A stretch of DNA of 64,000 bases from Flavobacteriaceae bacterium (GCA_030683815.1 JAUXPJ010000002.1:1-64000), one strand, 5' to 3'. Positions 54,573 through 63,314 are shown, numbered from the stretch's first letter. Notes: a model not told the origin generated them from the letters alone. Made by a program: numbers and translations.

Positions 54573-54598
54573 AAAAAAAAGTCCCGATTGCTCGAGAC
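54573..54598 (-). terminator. Conditional terminator of the pheA attenuator
   Basis: GTCTCGA/TCGGGAC pair with one G-T wobble around GCAA, followed by eight T on the minus strand. It lies 13 nt before the pheA start, so it must be bypassed for operon expression. Confidence 0.88.
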
Positions 54599-54649
54599 CT
54601 CATGGTTTATAAAACTTTTTTATCGTTTACAACAACCCATAACGTCTCG
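54573..54649 (-). promoter_or_regulatory. Phe/Tyr transcription attenuator: antiterminator and terminator upstream of pheA
   Basis: In minus-strand RNA order, arm 1 CGAGAC-GUU-AUGGGUU (54649 to 54634, inside the leader ORF) can pair with arm 2 AACCAU-GAG-GUCUCG (54607 to 54593). The GUCUCGA part of arm 2 can instead pair with UCGGGAC (54587 to 54581), forming a 7-bp terminator with loop GCAA and a U8 tail (54580 to 54573). The two folds exclude each other. A ribosome stalled on the upstream Phe/Tyr codons would leave arm 1 free for antitermination. One that reaches the stop codon would cover arm 1 and allow termination. The pairing is read directly; the control is inferred. Confidence 0.85.
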
Positions 54650-54707
54650 CTTTTATACTAAAATAAAAGTAAAAATAGAAACTGTTATAAGTGTTGATGT
54701 TGTTCAT
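54627..54707 (-). CDS. Phe/Tyr-rich attenuator leader peptide
   Basis: A 26-codon ORF on the minus strand, ATG at 54705-54707 and TAA at 54627-54629. Residues 10-16 read Phe-Tyr-Phe-Tyr-Phe-Tyr-Phe. Tyr also occurs at 7 and 23, making nine aromatic codons in 26. The 3-prime end of the ORF encodes arm 1 of the antiterminator. It starts about 13 nt after the predicted transcription start. The aromatic run, the position before a Phe/Tyr biosynthetic operon and the overlapping RNA switch together argue strongly for a regulatory leader peptide with no other function. Confidence 0.85.
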   Translation of the reverse strand: MNNINTYNSFYFYFYFSIKARRYGLL

Positions 54708-54725
54708 CTTGTTGTTCTTATTCCG

Positions 54726-54755
54726 CAAAACTAAACATTTATTTTTAATGTGCAA
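54726..54755 (-). promoter_or_regulatory. Consensus promoter of the pheA-tyrA operon
   Basis: On the minus strand TTG (54755 to 54753), exactly 19 nt, then TAGTTTTG (54733 to 54726) match the Bacteroidota TTG-N19-TAnnTTTG consensus. Transcription would begin near 54720, just before the leader ORF. Confidence 0.8.
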
Positions 54756-54843
54756 GTATCGGCGTTAAAAGTTTAATGTTTAAAGTTTAACGAATAACTA
54801 CACCACTTTACAAACTTTCAACTTTACAACTTTACAAACTAAT

Positions 54844-54870
54844 AATCTTTCAATCTTTCAATCTTTCAAT
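54844..54870. repeat. Tandem AATCTTTC repeat
   Basis: Three perfect copies of the 8-mer AATCTTTC plus a partial fourth. They lie in low-complexity DNA between the Phe/Tyr operon promoter and the CpsB-like gene, and they could vary in copy number between strains. Confidence 0.7.
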
Positions 54871-54918
54871 TATAAATATATATTCCTTAAATTAGCAAAC
54901 ACCAATCGCATTAACTTC

Positions 54919-55662
54919 ATGTTTTTCAATAAAAAGTTGCCTTTTACTGACTTGTTTTCAGAAGGATTTGTGGATATTCATTCTCATTTGTTACCGGGAA
55001 TTGATGATGGTTCACAAAATTTAGATCAGTCTATATTATTGATTGAAAAACTGCGCGCTACAGGTATTCAACATTTTATTACCACGCCTCATGTTTTAGG
55101 AGAAGTGTATCCAAACACTCCGGAAATCATCCAGAAAAAACTACAATCGGTAAAAAAGGAACTCTACAACAGAGGAATTACTAACGTCAGTCTGCGCGCT
55201 GCGGCAGAATATATGTTAGATGGCACTTTTCATCGATTGCTACAAGAAAGAAATTTATTGACTTTAAAAGACAACTATCTTTTGGTTGAACTCTCCTTTT
55301 TTAATCCATCTATTAATTTTAGAGATTTGCTTTTTGAAATTCAATTAGCCGGTTATCAACCTATTTTAGCACATCCGGAACGTTATGTCTTTTGGCATCA
55401 TCATTATAAAATTTTTGAAGATCTTAAAAATAGCGGCTGTTTATTTCAACTCAATTTACTCTCGCTCACTAAACATTACGGCAAAGAAGTTTATAAAACT
55501 TCTGAATATCTAATCAAAAATGGTCTGATTGATTTTCTGGGTACTGATACTCATCATTTGCACCACATCCATCTGTTGCAACAAGAAGGTGATGCTAAAA
55601 TCATTGAACTGTTAAAACCGATAGCTAAAAGAAATAGTTTGTTTTTAGAAGAACCAAACTAA
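54919..55662 (+). CDS. CpsB/CapC-type PHP tyrosine-protein phosphatase
   Basis: A 247-aa PHP-fold metal phosphatase. Metal-binding motifs are VDIHSHLLPGIDDG (18-31), TTPH, AHPERY and GTDTHH near the C-terminus. Relatives dephosphorylate the tyrosine kinase that controls capsule export. A Wzi-like capsule-assembly gene follows, which supports a polysaccharide role. The cognate kinase is not in the window. Confidence 0.88.
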   Translation: MFFNKKLPFTDLFSEGFVDIHSHLLPGIDDGSQNLDQSILLIEKLRATGIQHFITTPHVLGEVYPNTPEIIQKKLQSVKKELYNRGITNVSLRAAAEYMLDGTFHRLLQERNLLTLKDNYLLVELSFFNPSINFRDLLFEIQLAGYQPILAHPERYVFWHHHYKIFEDLKNSGCLFQLNLLSLTKHYGKEVYKTSEYLIKNGLIDFLGTDTHHLHHIHLLQQEGDAKIIELLKPIAKRNSLFLEEPN

Positions 55663-55792
55663 CTATATCGATTGATGCGATGCTGTAATCCTTAGGCAGC
55701 AAGCCAATAACTTCCAGATATTGTTGACTGTTTTAAATTATTCCCCATCCTGTTTTCAATATTAGTGAAGCTATGAAACATCCAAAATTGAT

Positions 55793-55800
55793 TATATTTG
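55793..55800 (+). promoter_or_regulatory. -7 promoter element of the Wzi-like gene
   Basis: TATATTTG is a perfect TAnnTTTG, 20 nt before the ATG at 55820. The longer frame that starts at TTG 55808 would begin at or before the transcription start. Confidence 0.55.
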
Positions 55801-55819
55801 TTAAAATTTGCTGTTACAA

Positions 55820-57238
55820 ATGACCAACAATCCCTTCAATATTTTAACAATGACCCTTTTAACAATGTTTGTTTTTAGTATAAGTCATGCTCAAAACAAA
55901 ACATTAGATTATTTAATTGAAGTAAACTCCGCCTTTTCTAACACTAAAACCTTACCTTTTTGGTTAACCGCTAATCGATTTGGATCAGTACCTAATTCTG
56001 ATAACATACAATTAAATACTACGCTATTTTCAGATTTTAACAACCAAAACAAATCATTTGATTTTTCTTATAAAGCTTCTTTTATCGGCTCTTTATCCAA
56101 TGAAAACAACATTTTTGTAAATGAACTTTACGGAAGTATCCGTTCCAGAAAAATTCAGTTAGATTTGGGCGTAAAACACGATGAGATTTTATGGGAAGGG
56201 CTATCAACTTCCAATGGAAATATCACAAAATCAATCAATGCCAGATCATATCCGGGCTACAACTTTCATTTAGTCAGTTATATCCAACTCCCATTCGCTA
56301 AAAAATGGTTAAGTATAAAAGGAAATTACGGAGATTACATCTTAAATGATCTGAATGCTGTTGAAAATACGCTGGTGCATTCAAAAAGTCTTTATTTTAA
56401 ATCAAAATTAAATTCAAAAACAGCACTCATTACAGGTTTAAACCACTATGCTCAATGGGGAGGCACGTCTTTAATTTACGGAAAACAACCTGCCGGTTTT
56501 AAAAATTATTTAAAAATAATAACCGGAAGCTCGGGTGGGGATGATGCGTTGGAAACAGATCAAATTAACGCTTTAGGAAATCATTTAGGAAGTTATTTAT
56601 TACAGCTCAATCATCAAGGAGAAAATACGGATTGGAGCTTTTATTGGTCGCATCCTTTTGAAGATCGATCGGGAAGAGAATTAATGAACTATCCGGATGG
56701 TATATATGGTTTGTTCATCGATTTCAAAAATCCTACCCGCTTAATTACCCATTTCAATACAGAGTTTTATTACACCGAACATATGAGCGGAAATTATCCT
56801 CATTATACTGATGAACAGGGAGTTAGTTATACTGCTAGCGGAATGGATGATTATTTTAATAACGGTGTCTATAGTTCTGGCTGGACATACTTTGGCAGAA
56901 CTATTGGTACACCTTTATTCATTGCCAAATTACCGGTTGATGGCATCACCAACGGAATTATTTCGGGTTATAACAGACTTATTTCTTACAACATCAGTTT
57001 TAAAGGTTTTTTAAGTCCTGCTATTCAATATAAAACGCATCTCAGCTACACTAAATATAGAGGATGGTTTAATGAACCTCCAAAAAATGATGAAGTATTG
57101 AGGTCTATCATTGAATTCTATTTTAACAAAACTCCATTACCTTTTGATATTACTATCGGAACTGCTGCTGATTTTGATAGCTTTTCGAAAAACAATATGG
57201 GTGCTTTTATCAGATTAACTGAAAAAGGGCGGTTTTAA
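55820..57238 (+). CDS. Capsule assembly protein, Wzi family
   Basis: From the ATG at 55820 this is a 472-aa exported outer-membrane barrel with a signal peptide ending in Ser-His-Ala-Gln (about 24-27). Wzi features include LPFWLTANRFGS near the start and alternating beta-strands throughout. Wzi proteins help attach or assemble capsular polysaccharide at the surface. The C-terminus ends Gly-Arg-Phe, with a terminal Phe as barrel proteins require. It follows the CpsB-like phosphatase gene, with its own promoter. Confidence 0.82.
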   Translation: MTNNPFNILTMTLLTMFVFSISHAQNKTLDYLIEVNSAFSNTKTLPFWLTANRFGSVPNSDNIQLNTTLFSDFNNQNKSFDFSYKASFIGSLSNENNIFVNELYGSIRSRKIQLDLGVKHDEILWEGLSTSNGNITKSINARSYPGYNFHLVSYIQLPFAKKWLSIKGNYGDYILNDLNAVENTLVHSKSLYFKSKLNSKTALITGLNHYAQWGGTSLIYGKQPAGFKNYLKIITGSSGGDDALETDQINALGNHLGSYLLQLNHQGENTDWSFYWSHPFEDRSGRELMNYPDGIYGLFIDFKNPTRLITHFNTEFYYTEHMSGNYPHYTDEQGVSYTASGMDDYFNNGVYSSGWTYFGRTIGTPLFIAKLPVDGITNGIISGYNRLISYNISFKGFLSPAIQYKTHLSYTKYRGWFNEPPKNDEVLRSIIEFYFNKTPLPFDITIGTAADFDSFSKNNMGAFIRLTEKGRF

Positions 57239-57268
57239 AAATTTATTATCCATTAAAGAAGGATTAGC

Positions 57269-57432
57269 CTAATAAAAAGAATACAATACTTTTTTTATAG
57301 TAGACTTACCCATAGTTTGGCAGGATCCAAGCAATGCTTCCAATTCATCCTCAGAAAATATTTTTTCAGTAGATGATGGAACAATAGTTTTAATCTCCGG
57401 ATGTTGACTTTCTTGTAGTTTTTCATTCGCAA
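57269..57432 (-). pseudogene. Fragment of an unidentified gene
   Basis: On the minus strand an open frame of about 54 codons ends at TAG 57269-57271. It reads as a plausible protein tail (FSEDELEALLGSC, then MGKSTIKKVLYSFY) but has no start codon, because it runs into transposase-derived sequence at about 57433. It looks like a C-terminal remnant cut by insertion or deletion. I do not recognise the family. Confidence 0.4.
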
Positions 57433-57731
57433 AAACAAGGAAAGATAGAACGCTATCAAAGGATCATGAAAAATGTAGTTAAACTTGATAATTACTTTTG
57501 TGTAAGCGAAATAAAAGGCACTTTAGAAAAATTCGTTTACACATACAACAATGAACGCTACCGTGAATCATTGCAAAATTTAATACCTATAGAGGTGTAT
57601 ATGGTTGTGGTAACCTTAATTTGAAAGAACGACCACGTATTAAACAAATAGCAATTAAAAACCGTATACAACAATATCAAAAAATGAAGAATAATTGGAT
57701 TATTAAAAGAAATAATTTAGCTTCGTTTTAA
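57433..57731 (+). pseudogene. Remnant of a DDE transposase (rve integrase core, IS3/IS481 type)
   Basis: The 3-prime part of an integrase-core transposase. GKIERYQRIMKNVVKLDNYF carries the final Glu of the DDE triad, followed by EKFVYTYNNERYRESL, NLIPIEVY and a Lys/Arg-rich tail. A 1-nt deletion near 57600 shifts the frame between VY and GCGNLNLKERPR. The 5-prime two thirds are missing. It is therefore inactive debris, and the right end of the element probably lies between 57731 and 57780. Confidence 0.78.
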
Positions 57732-57780
57732 AGAAAAATACCAGCTAAGAAAAAGGACACTTTAGTTTGTAGACATACAC

Positions 57781-58290
57781 ATGATTATTAAAGAATTAAA
57801 CGGGAAAAAACCTCAATTTGGATCGAATTGTTTTATCGCTGAAACCGCGGTAATTATTGGTGATGTAAATATGGGCGATGATTGCAGTATTTGGTATAAC
57901 GCCGTAATTCGAGGTGATGTACACTATATTAAAATGGGAAACAAAGTAAACGTTCAAGATGGTGCAATAATTCACGCTACTTATCAAAAACATCCCACAA
58001 ATATTGGCAATAATGTTTCAATTGCTCATAATGCTATTGTTCATGGCTGTACAATTCAGGACAATGTACTCGTTGGAATGGGAGCCATCATTATGGATGA
58101 TTGCACCATTGAAAGTAACTCTATTATTGCTGCCGGTGCTGTTTTATCTAAAGGAACAAGAGTTGAATCTGGAAGTGTTTATGCCGGAATTCCTGCGAAA
58201 AAAGTAAAAGATATTTCTGTTGATTTGTTAGAAGGTGAAATTGAAAGAATAGCTGAAAATTATGTTTTTTACGCCAAATGGTATCAATAA
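57781..58290 (+). CDS. Gamma-carbonic anhydrase family protein
   Basis: A 169-aa left-handed beta-helix trimer protein. The hexapeptide repeats and three candidate zinc histidines (one in AIIHATY, two in IAHNAIVHGC) fit the gamma-carbonic anhydrase/YrdA group. Many members show little CO2 hydration activity, so the function is uncertain. It starts directly after the transposase remnant. Confidence 0.88.
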   Translation: MIIKELNGKKPQFGSNCFIAETAVIIGDVNMGDDCSIWYNAVIRGDVHYIKMGNKVNVQDGAIIHATYQKHPTNIGNNVSIAHNAIVHGCTIQDNVLVGMGAIIMDDCTIESNSIIAAGAVLSKGTRVESGSVYAGIPAKKVKDISVDLLEGEIERIAENYVFYAKWYQ

Positions 58291-58291
58291 T

Positions 58292-59080
58292 TTAGAAATC
58301 GGCGAACTCAATTGTTGTATTTTCCGGTGTTTTTCCTAAAATATTTTTTAAAACTTCTAAATTTCCATTAGTATAAAATTGATGGAAATTTTTATTAAAA
58401 CTATTATTTAATAAATTGTTTTTGAGTAAAATAGCTTGAGTTTGTTTAGCAACAGCTTCGCCAGAATCTATAATCGAAACTTTATCGCCCACTATTTTTT
58501 TAATTTGAGGAATTAGATACGGATAATGGGTACAACCTAAAACGATATAATCTGTTTTAAGTGCTAACATCGGTTTTATATATTGCTGAAGAAGTTCTGT
58601 AGTTTTGGGTGAGTTAAGTTGTCCGCTTTCAATTAATTCAACTAAACCTTCACCAACCTGCTCAACAATGGTAATTTCTGATGCAAATTTTTCGGATGTT
58701 TTGGCAAATAATTCACTGCTTAAAGTTCCTTTTGTAGCCAAAATTCCAACTGCATTATTCTTTGATTGTAAAGCGGCGGGTTTAATGGCAGGTTCAATTC
58801 CGATAAAAGGAATATCGTACAAAGCGCGCAATTTTGAAATCGTATTGGTAGTAGCGGTATTACAGGCAACAACAATGAGTTTGCATCCTTTTTTAAGTAA
58901 AAAATCGGTGTTTTTGATACTGTAACTTAAAATGGTTTTTTTTGATTTTTCTCCGTAAGGCGCATTTTTACTATCAGCTAAATAAATGGTATTTTCATTA
59001 GGCAATAGTTGACGAACTTCTTTCCAAATAGAAGTTCCGCCCACTCCAGAATCAAAAAAACCAATCGGTTGGTTGCTCAT
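58292..59080 (-). CDS. murI: Glutamate racemase
   Basis: From the ATG at 59078-59080 this is a 262-aa enzyme supplying D-glutamate for peptidoglycan. The catalytic Cys pair is in VACNTATT and GCTHYP, with FFDSGVGGTS at the N-terminus. A longer frame to 59110 runs into the terminator hairpin of ompH and was rejected. It lies downstream of the bamA-ompH cluster. Confidence 0.95.
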   Translation of the reverse strand: MSNQPIGFFDSGVGGTSIWKEVRQLLPNENTIYLADSKNAPYGEKSKKTILSYSIKNTDFLLKKGCKLIVVACNTATTNTISKLRALYDIPFIGIEPAIKPAALQSKNNAVGILATKGTLSSELFAKTSEKFASEITIVEQVGEGLVELIESGQLNSPKTTELLQQYIKPMLALKTDYIVLGCTHYPYLIPQIKKIVGDKVSIIDSGEAVAKQTQAILLKNNLLNNSFNKNFHQFYTNGNLEVLKNILGKTPENTTIEFADF

Positions 59081-59096
59081 AAAAACAAAAGTAAAA

Positions 59097-59118
59097 AAAC
59101 CCCGATTCATCGGGGTTT
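59097..59118 (-). terminator. Terminator after the short ompH gene
   Basis: AAACCCCGA (59097-59105) and TCGGGGTTT (59110-59118) form a perfect 9-bp stem with a TTCA loop, followed by T7 on the minus strand. It separates ompH from murI. Confidence 0.88.
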
Positions 59119-59137
59119 GATATCGTGTTTAAGTGAA

Positions 59138-59641
59138 TTATTTAATACCTAACTTAGCTTTAGTGTCGGCCATTAAATCTGTTCCATCAGCAACTAAAAG
59201 GGTAGAAATATCTAAAACATAAGCAAATCCTTTTTCTTTGGCTACTGCAGTAACTGCTTTACGAGCTTCTTCAATAATTGGATTTAAACCTTCAGCTTTG
59301 CGTTGTTGCAAATCTTCGTTTGCAGCTTGGATAGAAGTATAAATTTTTTGCTCTTCAACTTGTACTTCTTGAGCTCTCTTCTGATTTTCTTGTTGCGTTT
59401 GAGATTTAGCTTCTTCGTTATACTTTTCTAACTTAGCTTTTAGCTTGGCATCAGCAGCTTTAATTTCATCATCATAATTCTTTTTAAGTTTCTCTAAAGT
59501 AGCCTCTAATGCTTTTGTTTTAGGCATTGATGAAATTAATTCATCGAAGTTTAAATGAGCAACTTTGGTTTGAGCTTGAGATAAGCTTATAAAACCAATT
59601 GTCAAAACTGCTACTAATAAAAGTGATTTTAAATTTTTCAT
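59138..59641 (-). CDS. OmpH/Skp family periplasmic chaperone
   Basis: A 167-aa exported protein with a signal peptide (cleavage near SQAQTK, about 20-24), a small head and a long charged coiled-coil arm (about 40-120), as in Skp. Skp trimers carry unfolded outer-membrane proteins to BamA. It is the third gene of the bamA-ompH-ompH cluster. Confidence 0.9.
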   Translation of the reverse strand: MKNLKSLLLVAVLTIGFISLSQAQTKVAHLNFDELISSMPKTKALEATLEKLKKNYDDEIKAADAKLKAKLEKYNEEAKSQTQQENQKRAQEVQVEEQKIYTSIQAANEDLQQRKAEGLNPIIEEARKAVTAVAKEKGFAYVLDISTLLVADGTDLMADTKAKLGIK

Positions 59642-59676
59642 TGTAAATTCCTTATTTTAAAATTAATGGTTTCTGT

Positions 59677-60774
59677 TTAATTATTATCTTTCTTTTTTTG
59701 TTCTTCTCGTTCTCTAATTGCTTTTTCTCTTTTTTCCTGTAATGCTTTTTGTTGGGCTTCTTTTTGTTTAATACTTTCTAATCGTCTTTCTTCAATCGCT
59801 TTTTGTTGGGCCTCTATCTTTTGTTTTCTGTCTAGTGCAATTCGTTCTTGAGGCGTTAAAGTGTCTTTTTCAACTTGAACTGAATCTTTAACTATATTTT
59901 TTATATCGATTAAAGAATCTTTTTTTACCGTTGAAGTTTCCTTTTTTTCTGTTGTTTTTGCAGATGAAACTCCCACCTCTTTTTTCTTTAAAGCCGCTTG
60001 TTTTGCTTCTTCACGTTTTTTGAGGTTTTCTTCTCGTTGCGCAATAACTTTTTGTTTTTGTTCTTCTCGTTGACGCATTTTTTCTGCAATAACAGCTTTT
60101 TGTTGTTCTTCTCTCGCCAATTTTGTTGCTTCCCTATCTTCTGCTAAAGTTGATTTTTGAACTTCAACAGCAACTTCTTCATTATCTAATTTTGTGTTGT
60201 TTATTTGATTGGCTGATACTCTTGAGCGTTTTACATCCATTTCATCTTTACGCTTGGTTTTGCTGATACTATTCAACACCAATTCACTGATATCAAATGC
60301 GTTGTTAGAATAGAGCATGATTAAATCACTGGTTTTATCAAATACAAAATCATATTTTTTTTGTTCAGCAATTTCCTTTACCGCATTGTACATTTGATCT
60401 TGAATTGGCTTAACCAACTGTTTGCGAAAGAAAAATATATCACCCGTTGGTCCGAAATAGAGTGTTTGTAAATTTCTAAATTCGATTTCTTTAATGGTAA
60501 TATCCTCTTCTTTATCTTGAATGAGTTCTTTGGTTAACAATGCTTTTTGATTGGTTAAATCAGCTTTCATCATCTCCAATTCACTTTTTTTAGCATCTAG
60601 TTGATGTTGCCATTTTTTAATTTTTTCATTCAATTTAGACTGTGCATCAACATATTCAGGCATATTCTCTAAAATATATTCAGAATCAATATAAGCAATT
60701 CGTTGCGCTTTTTGTGCCAATAGAAATCCAATTGTCAATGAACTAATGAGAACTGTAAGAATTATTTTTTTCAT
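59677..60774 (-). CDS. Long OmpH/Skp family protein with charged tail
   Basis: From the ATG at 60772-60774 this is a 365-aa protein with signal peptide MKKIILTVLISSLTIGFLLAQ. A Skp-like domain (about 22-185) is followed by a 180-residue tail dominated by Lys, Glu, Gln and Arg (repeated EERR/QKEAQQKALQ-type heptads), predicted as long helices or disorder. A longer frame starting at 60876 overlaps the bamA end and was rejected. It probably assists outer-membrane protein assembly; the role of the tail is unknown. Confidence 0.85.
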   Translation of the reverse strand: MKKIILTVLISSLTIGFLLAQKAQRIAYIDSEYILENMPEYVDAQSKLNEKIKKWQHQLDAKKSELEMMKADLTNQKALLTKELIQDKEEDITIKEIEFRNLQTLYFGPTGDIFFFRKQLVKPIQDQMYNAVKEIAEQKKYDFVFDKTSDLIMLYSNNAFDISELVLNSISKTKRKDEMDVKRSRVSANQINNTKLDNEEVAVEVQKSTLAEDREATKLAREEQQKAVIAEKMRQREEQKQKVIAQREENLKKREEAKQAALKKKEVGVSSAKTTEKKETSTVKKDSLIDIKNIVKDSVQVEKDTLTPQERIALDRKQKIEAQQKAIEERRLESIKQKEAQQKALQEKREKAIREREEQKKKDNN

Positions 60775-60839
60775 AACGCCTGTGTATTGATAGGAAAAAA
60801 TCGTGCCAAATTTTATATCATAACAAATATAACATTTTA

Positions 60840-63314
60840 TTAGAATTGTTGACCAATTATGAAATGTGTTTGCCAACCAGATTTTACATTGGTTCCAGGA
60901 AGCGGATCAATTCCATTTCCAAAATCGATTCCCAATACTCCAAATGCAGGCATAAATATTCTCATACCTAATCCTAATGAACGCTTCATCTCAAATGGAT
61001 TGTATTTTTTGAATCCATCATAAGAGTTTCCTCCTTCCATAAATCCTAACAAATAAATAGATGCACTTGGTTTAAGTGAAACCGGATATCTTAATTCCAT
61101 CGAGAATTTATTGTAAATAGTCCCACCTTCCAGTGAAGATAAACGAGAATTTTCATAACCTCTGAGTGCAATAGTTTCGCGACCGTCCAATTGGAAAGCT
61201 GCCATTCCATCTCCTCCTACAAAATAACGTTCAAATGGAGAAGTGCCTAAATCTGAATTATAGTTTCCTAGAAATCCGAACTCTAAATTAGACATCAACA
61301 CAAATTTAGCGGGTAAAGAAGTGTACCAACGTCCTTTAAAATTTAATTTGTAATATTCTAACCATTTATATTTTTCGCTATCTTCTAAAGTGGTATAATC
61401 TTTATTGTTTAATAAAGAATAAGGTACTGTAAATTTACCTCCAATACTAAACTCTGAGCCGTATTTAGGAAAAATTGGACTTGGCCCGGCTGAGTTTCTG
61501 CCCAGTGAAATACCGTATGATAAGTTGTTTGCTGTGCCGGTACTAAATGAGAATGTGGCGATTGGATAATCATTTAAATCATATTGTTGATAAGATACAT
61601 TTTGTGATAATGTAAAATAATCATCCGGCCAACTAAGACGTTGTCCTAATCCTAAAGACAAACCAATAATATTAATTCTTTGATTTTTATCAACTGAACC
61701 TGTATAATAATCATATCGATATTGACGGGAATTGTAAATAGAATACGACAATGATTTTGGTCTTTTACCGCCTAACCATGGTTCGGAAAATGAAAAGCTG
61801 TAAGTGCTGTAATATTTGCTGGTTTGAAGTCTGAGCGATAATTTTTGACCATCGCCCATTGGCAATGGTTTGTAGGCCTCTTTATCAAATAATCCTTTGA
61901 TAGAAAAGTTGTTAAATGATAAACCTAATGTCCCGATAAATGCTCCACCGCCATATCCTCCTTGTAATTCAATTTGACTGGATCCTTTTTCGGTAACAGA
62001 ATAATCGATATCAACCGTTTTATCTTGATAGTTCGGATTTACATCGGGTGAAATGGTTTCGGCATCAAAAAATCCTAATTGACCAATTTCACGAATGGAA
62101 CGGATGATATCATCTTTGCTGAATAAATTTCCGGGACGCGTTCTTAACTCACGATAAATAACTCTGTCATTGGTTTTGTCGTTTCCGGTTACCGTAACTT
62201 TGCGAATGGTGGCTTGTTCATCTTCATGAATTCGCACTTCAATTTCGATAACATCATCTTCAATTTTTGTTTCAACCGGATTTACTTGCGCAAATAAATA
62301 ACCCGTATTTAAGTAAAGTGTTTGAATATCGTCAGAATCCGGTTTGTTATTACCTTTAATTCGTTCTTTTAAAATTTTACCATTGTAAACATCTCCTTTT
62401 TCAATTTTAAGCAAAGATTGAAGTTGTTCATCAGTATATTTTTTGTTGCCAATAAATTTAATATCTCCGAAGAAATATTTTTTTCCTTCTTCTAAATTGA
62501 TATCAATATTAATGGTATTATCATCATTCCAAGAGATAGATTCGCTGATAATTCTAGCATCACGATGTCCTTTTTCAGAATATTTGGTAATGATATTATC
62601 TAAATCTTCTTTATAATCTGCCTCAATATATTTTGATGCTTTCCAGAAACGACCCAAAAATGATTCTTTGGTTTTTTTCATGGCTTTTTTAACTGCTTTA
62701 TCTTTAAAGGCGTCATTACCTACAATATTGACATTTTTAATTTTGATGCGCTCTCCTTTGTCAATCATCACCAACATATCAACAGAATTGGTGTCTGAAG
62801 TGTCTTTTTTGACGTCTAAAGTAACCTTTGTTTTTAGAAATCCTTTTTTGTGATATTTGTTTTTGATATAGTTTTCTGTAGTAATAAGCAAGTTGTCAGT
62901 TACCATCACACCTTTGTTGAGTTCTGTCTCTTTTTTAAGTTCTTTAGCTTTACTTTTTTTAATTCCTTTGAAAGTAACAGCATTAAGTTGGGGTAATTCT
63001 ACCACATTAAACTCTAAATAAACAACGTCTCCATCAATTTTAGTGATATACACATCAATTTCGCTAAATTGTTTAGAATCGTATAATTTTTTGATAGCGC
63101 TACTTAATTTATCGCCCGGAAGTTGAATTTCTTGGTCAGCTCTTAATCCTGTAAAAACCTTAACGGTTTGTTCGCTAAATTTTTGTAATCCGACAACGGT
63201 AAAATCACCTAAAGTATATTTTTTTTCTTTTTGGAAAGGGATGGTGTCTTGTGATTTTGCTGTAAAGCTTGTAACTAAAATAAGGAATAACAGCACTAAT
63301 CTATTTCTATTCAT
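60840..63314 (-). CDS. bamA: Outer-membrane protein assembly factor BamA
   Basis: An 824-aa Omp85 protein with a signal peptide (to about Ser-Gln-Asp at 21-23), five POTRA domains (about 30-430) and a 16-strand barrel. The conserved loop-6 motif appears as LRGYENSRLS, and the C-terminus ends in Phe. It is essential for inserting barrel proteins. It follows uppS with a 4-nt overlap and precedes the two OmpH genes, the standard Bacteroidota order. Confidence 0.95.
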   Translation of the reverse strand: MNRNRLVLLFLILVTSFTAKSQDTIPFQKEKKYTLGDFTVVGLQKFSEQTVKVFTGLRADQEIQLPGDKLSSAIKKLYDSKQFSEIDVYITKIDGDVVYLEFNVVELPQLNAVTFKGIKKSKAKELKKETELNKGVMVTDNLLITTENYIKNKYHKKGFLKTKVTLDVKKDTSDTNSVDMLVMIDKGERIKIKNVNIVGNDAFKDKAVKKAMKKTKESFLGRFWKASKYIEADYKEDLDNIITKYSEKGHRDARIISESISWNDDNTINIDINLEEGKKYFFGDIKFIGNKKYTDEQLQSLLKIEKGDVYNGKILKERIKGNNKPDSDDIQTLYLNTGYLFAQVNPVETKIEDDVIEIEVRIHEDEQATIRKVTVTGNDKTNDRVIYRELRTRPGNLFSKDDIIRSIREIGQLGFFDAETISPDVNPNYQDKTVDIDYSVTEKGSSQIELQGGYGGGAFIGTLGLSFNNFSIKGLFDKEAYKPLPMGDGQKLSLRLQTSKYYSTYSFSFSEPWLGGKRPKSLSYSIYNSRQYRYDYYTGSVDKNQRINIIGLSLGLGQRLSWPDDYFTLSQNVSYQQYDLNDYPIATFSFSTGTANNLSYGISLGRNSAGPSPIFPKYGSEFSIGGKFTVPYSLLNNKDYTTLEDSEKYKWLEYYKLNFKGRWYTSLPAKFVLMSNLEFGFLGNYNSDLGTSPFERYFVGGDGMAAFQLDGRETIALRGYENSRLSSLEGGTIYNKFSMELRYPVSLKPSASIYLLGFMEGGNSYDGFKKYNPFEMKRSLGLGMRIFMPAFGVLGIDFGNGIDPLPGTNVKSGWQTHFIIGQQF

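Noticed and set aside
54513-54734. Plus-strand ORF of 73 codons across the pheA leader
   Set aside because: It is the complement of the attenuator and the pheA start, has no family resemblance and conflicts with the clear minus-strand signals.
54780-54880. Short direct repeats (ACTTTACAA, AATCTTTC) as a regulatory or phase-variable element
   Set aside because: They are low-complexity sequence between divergent units, not within a promoter core or a coding frame. Kept only as a repeat feature.
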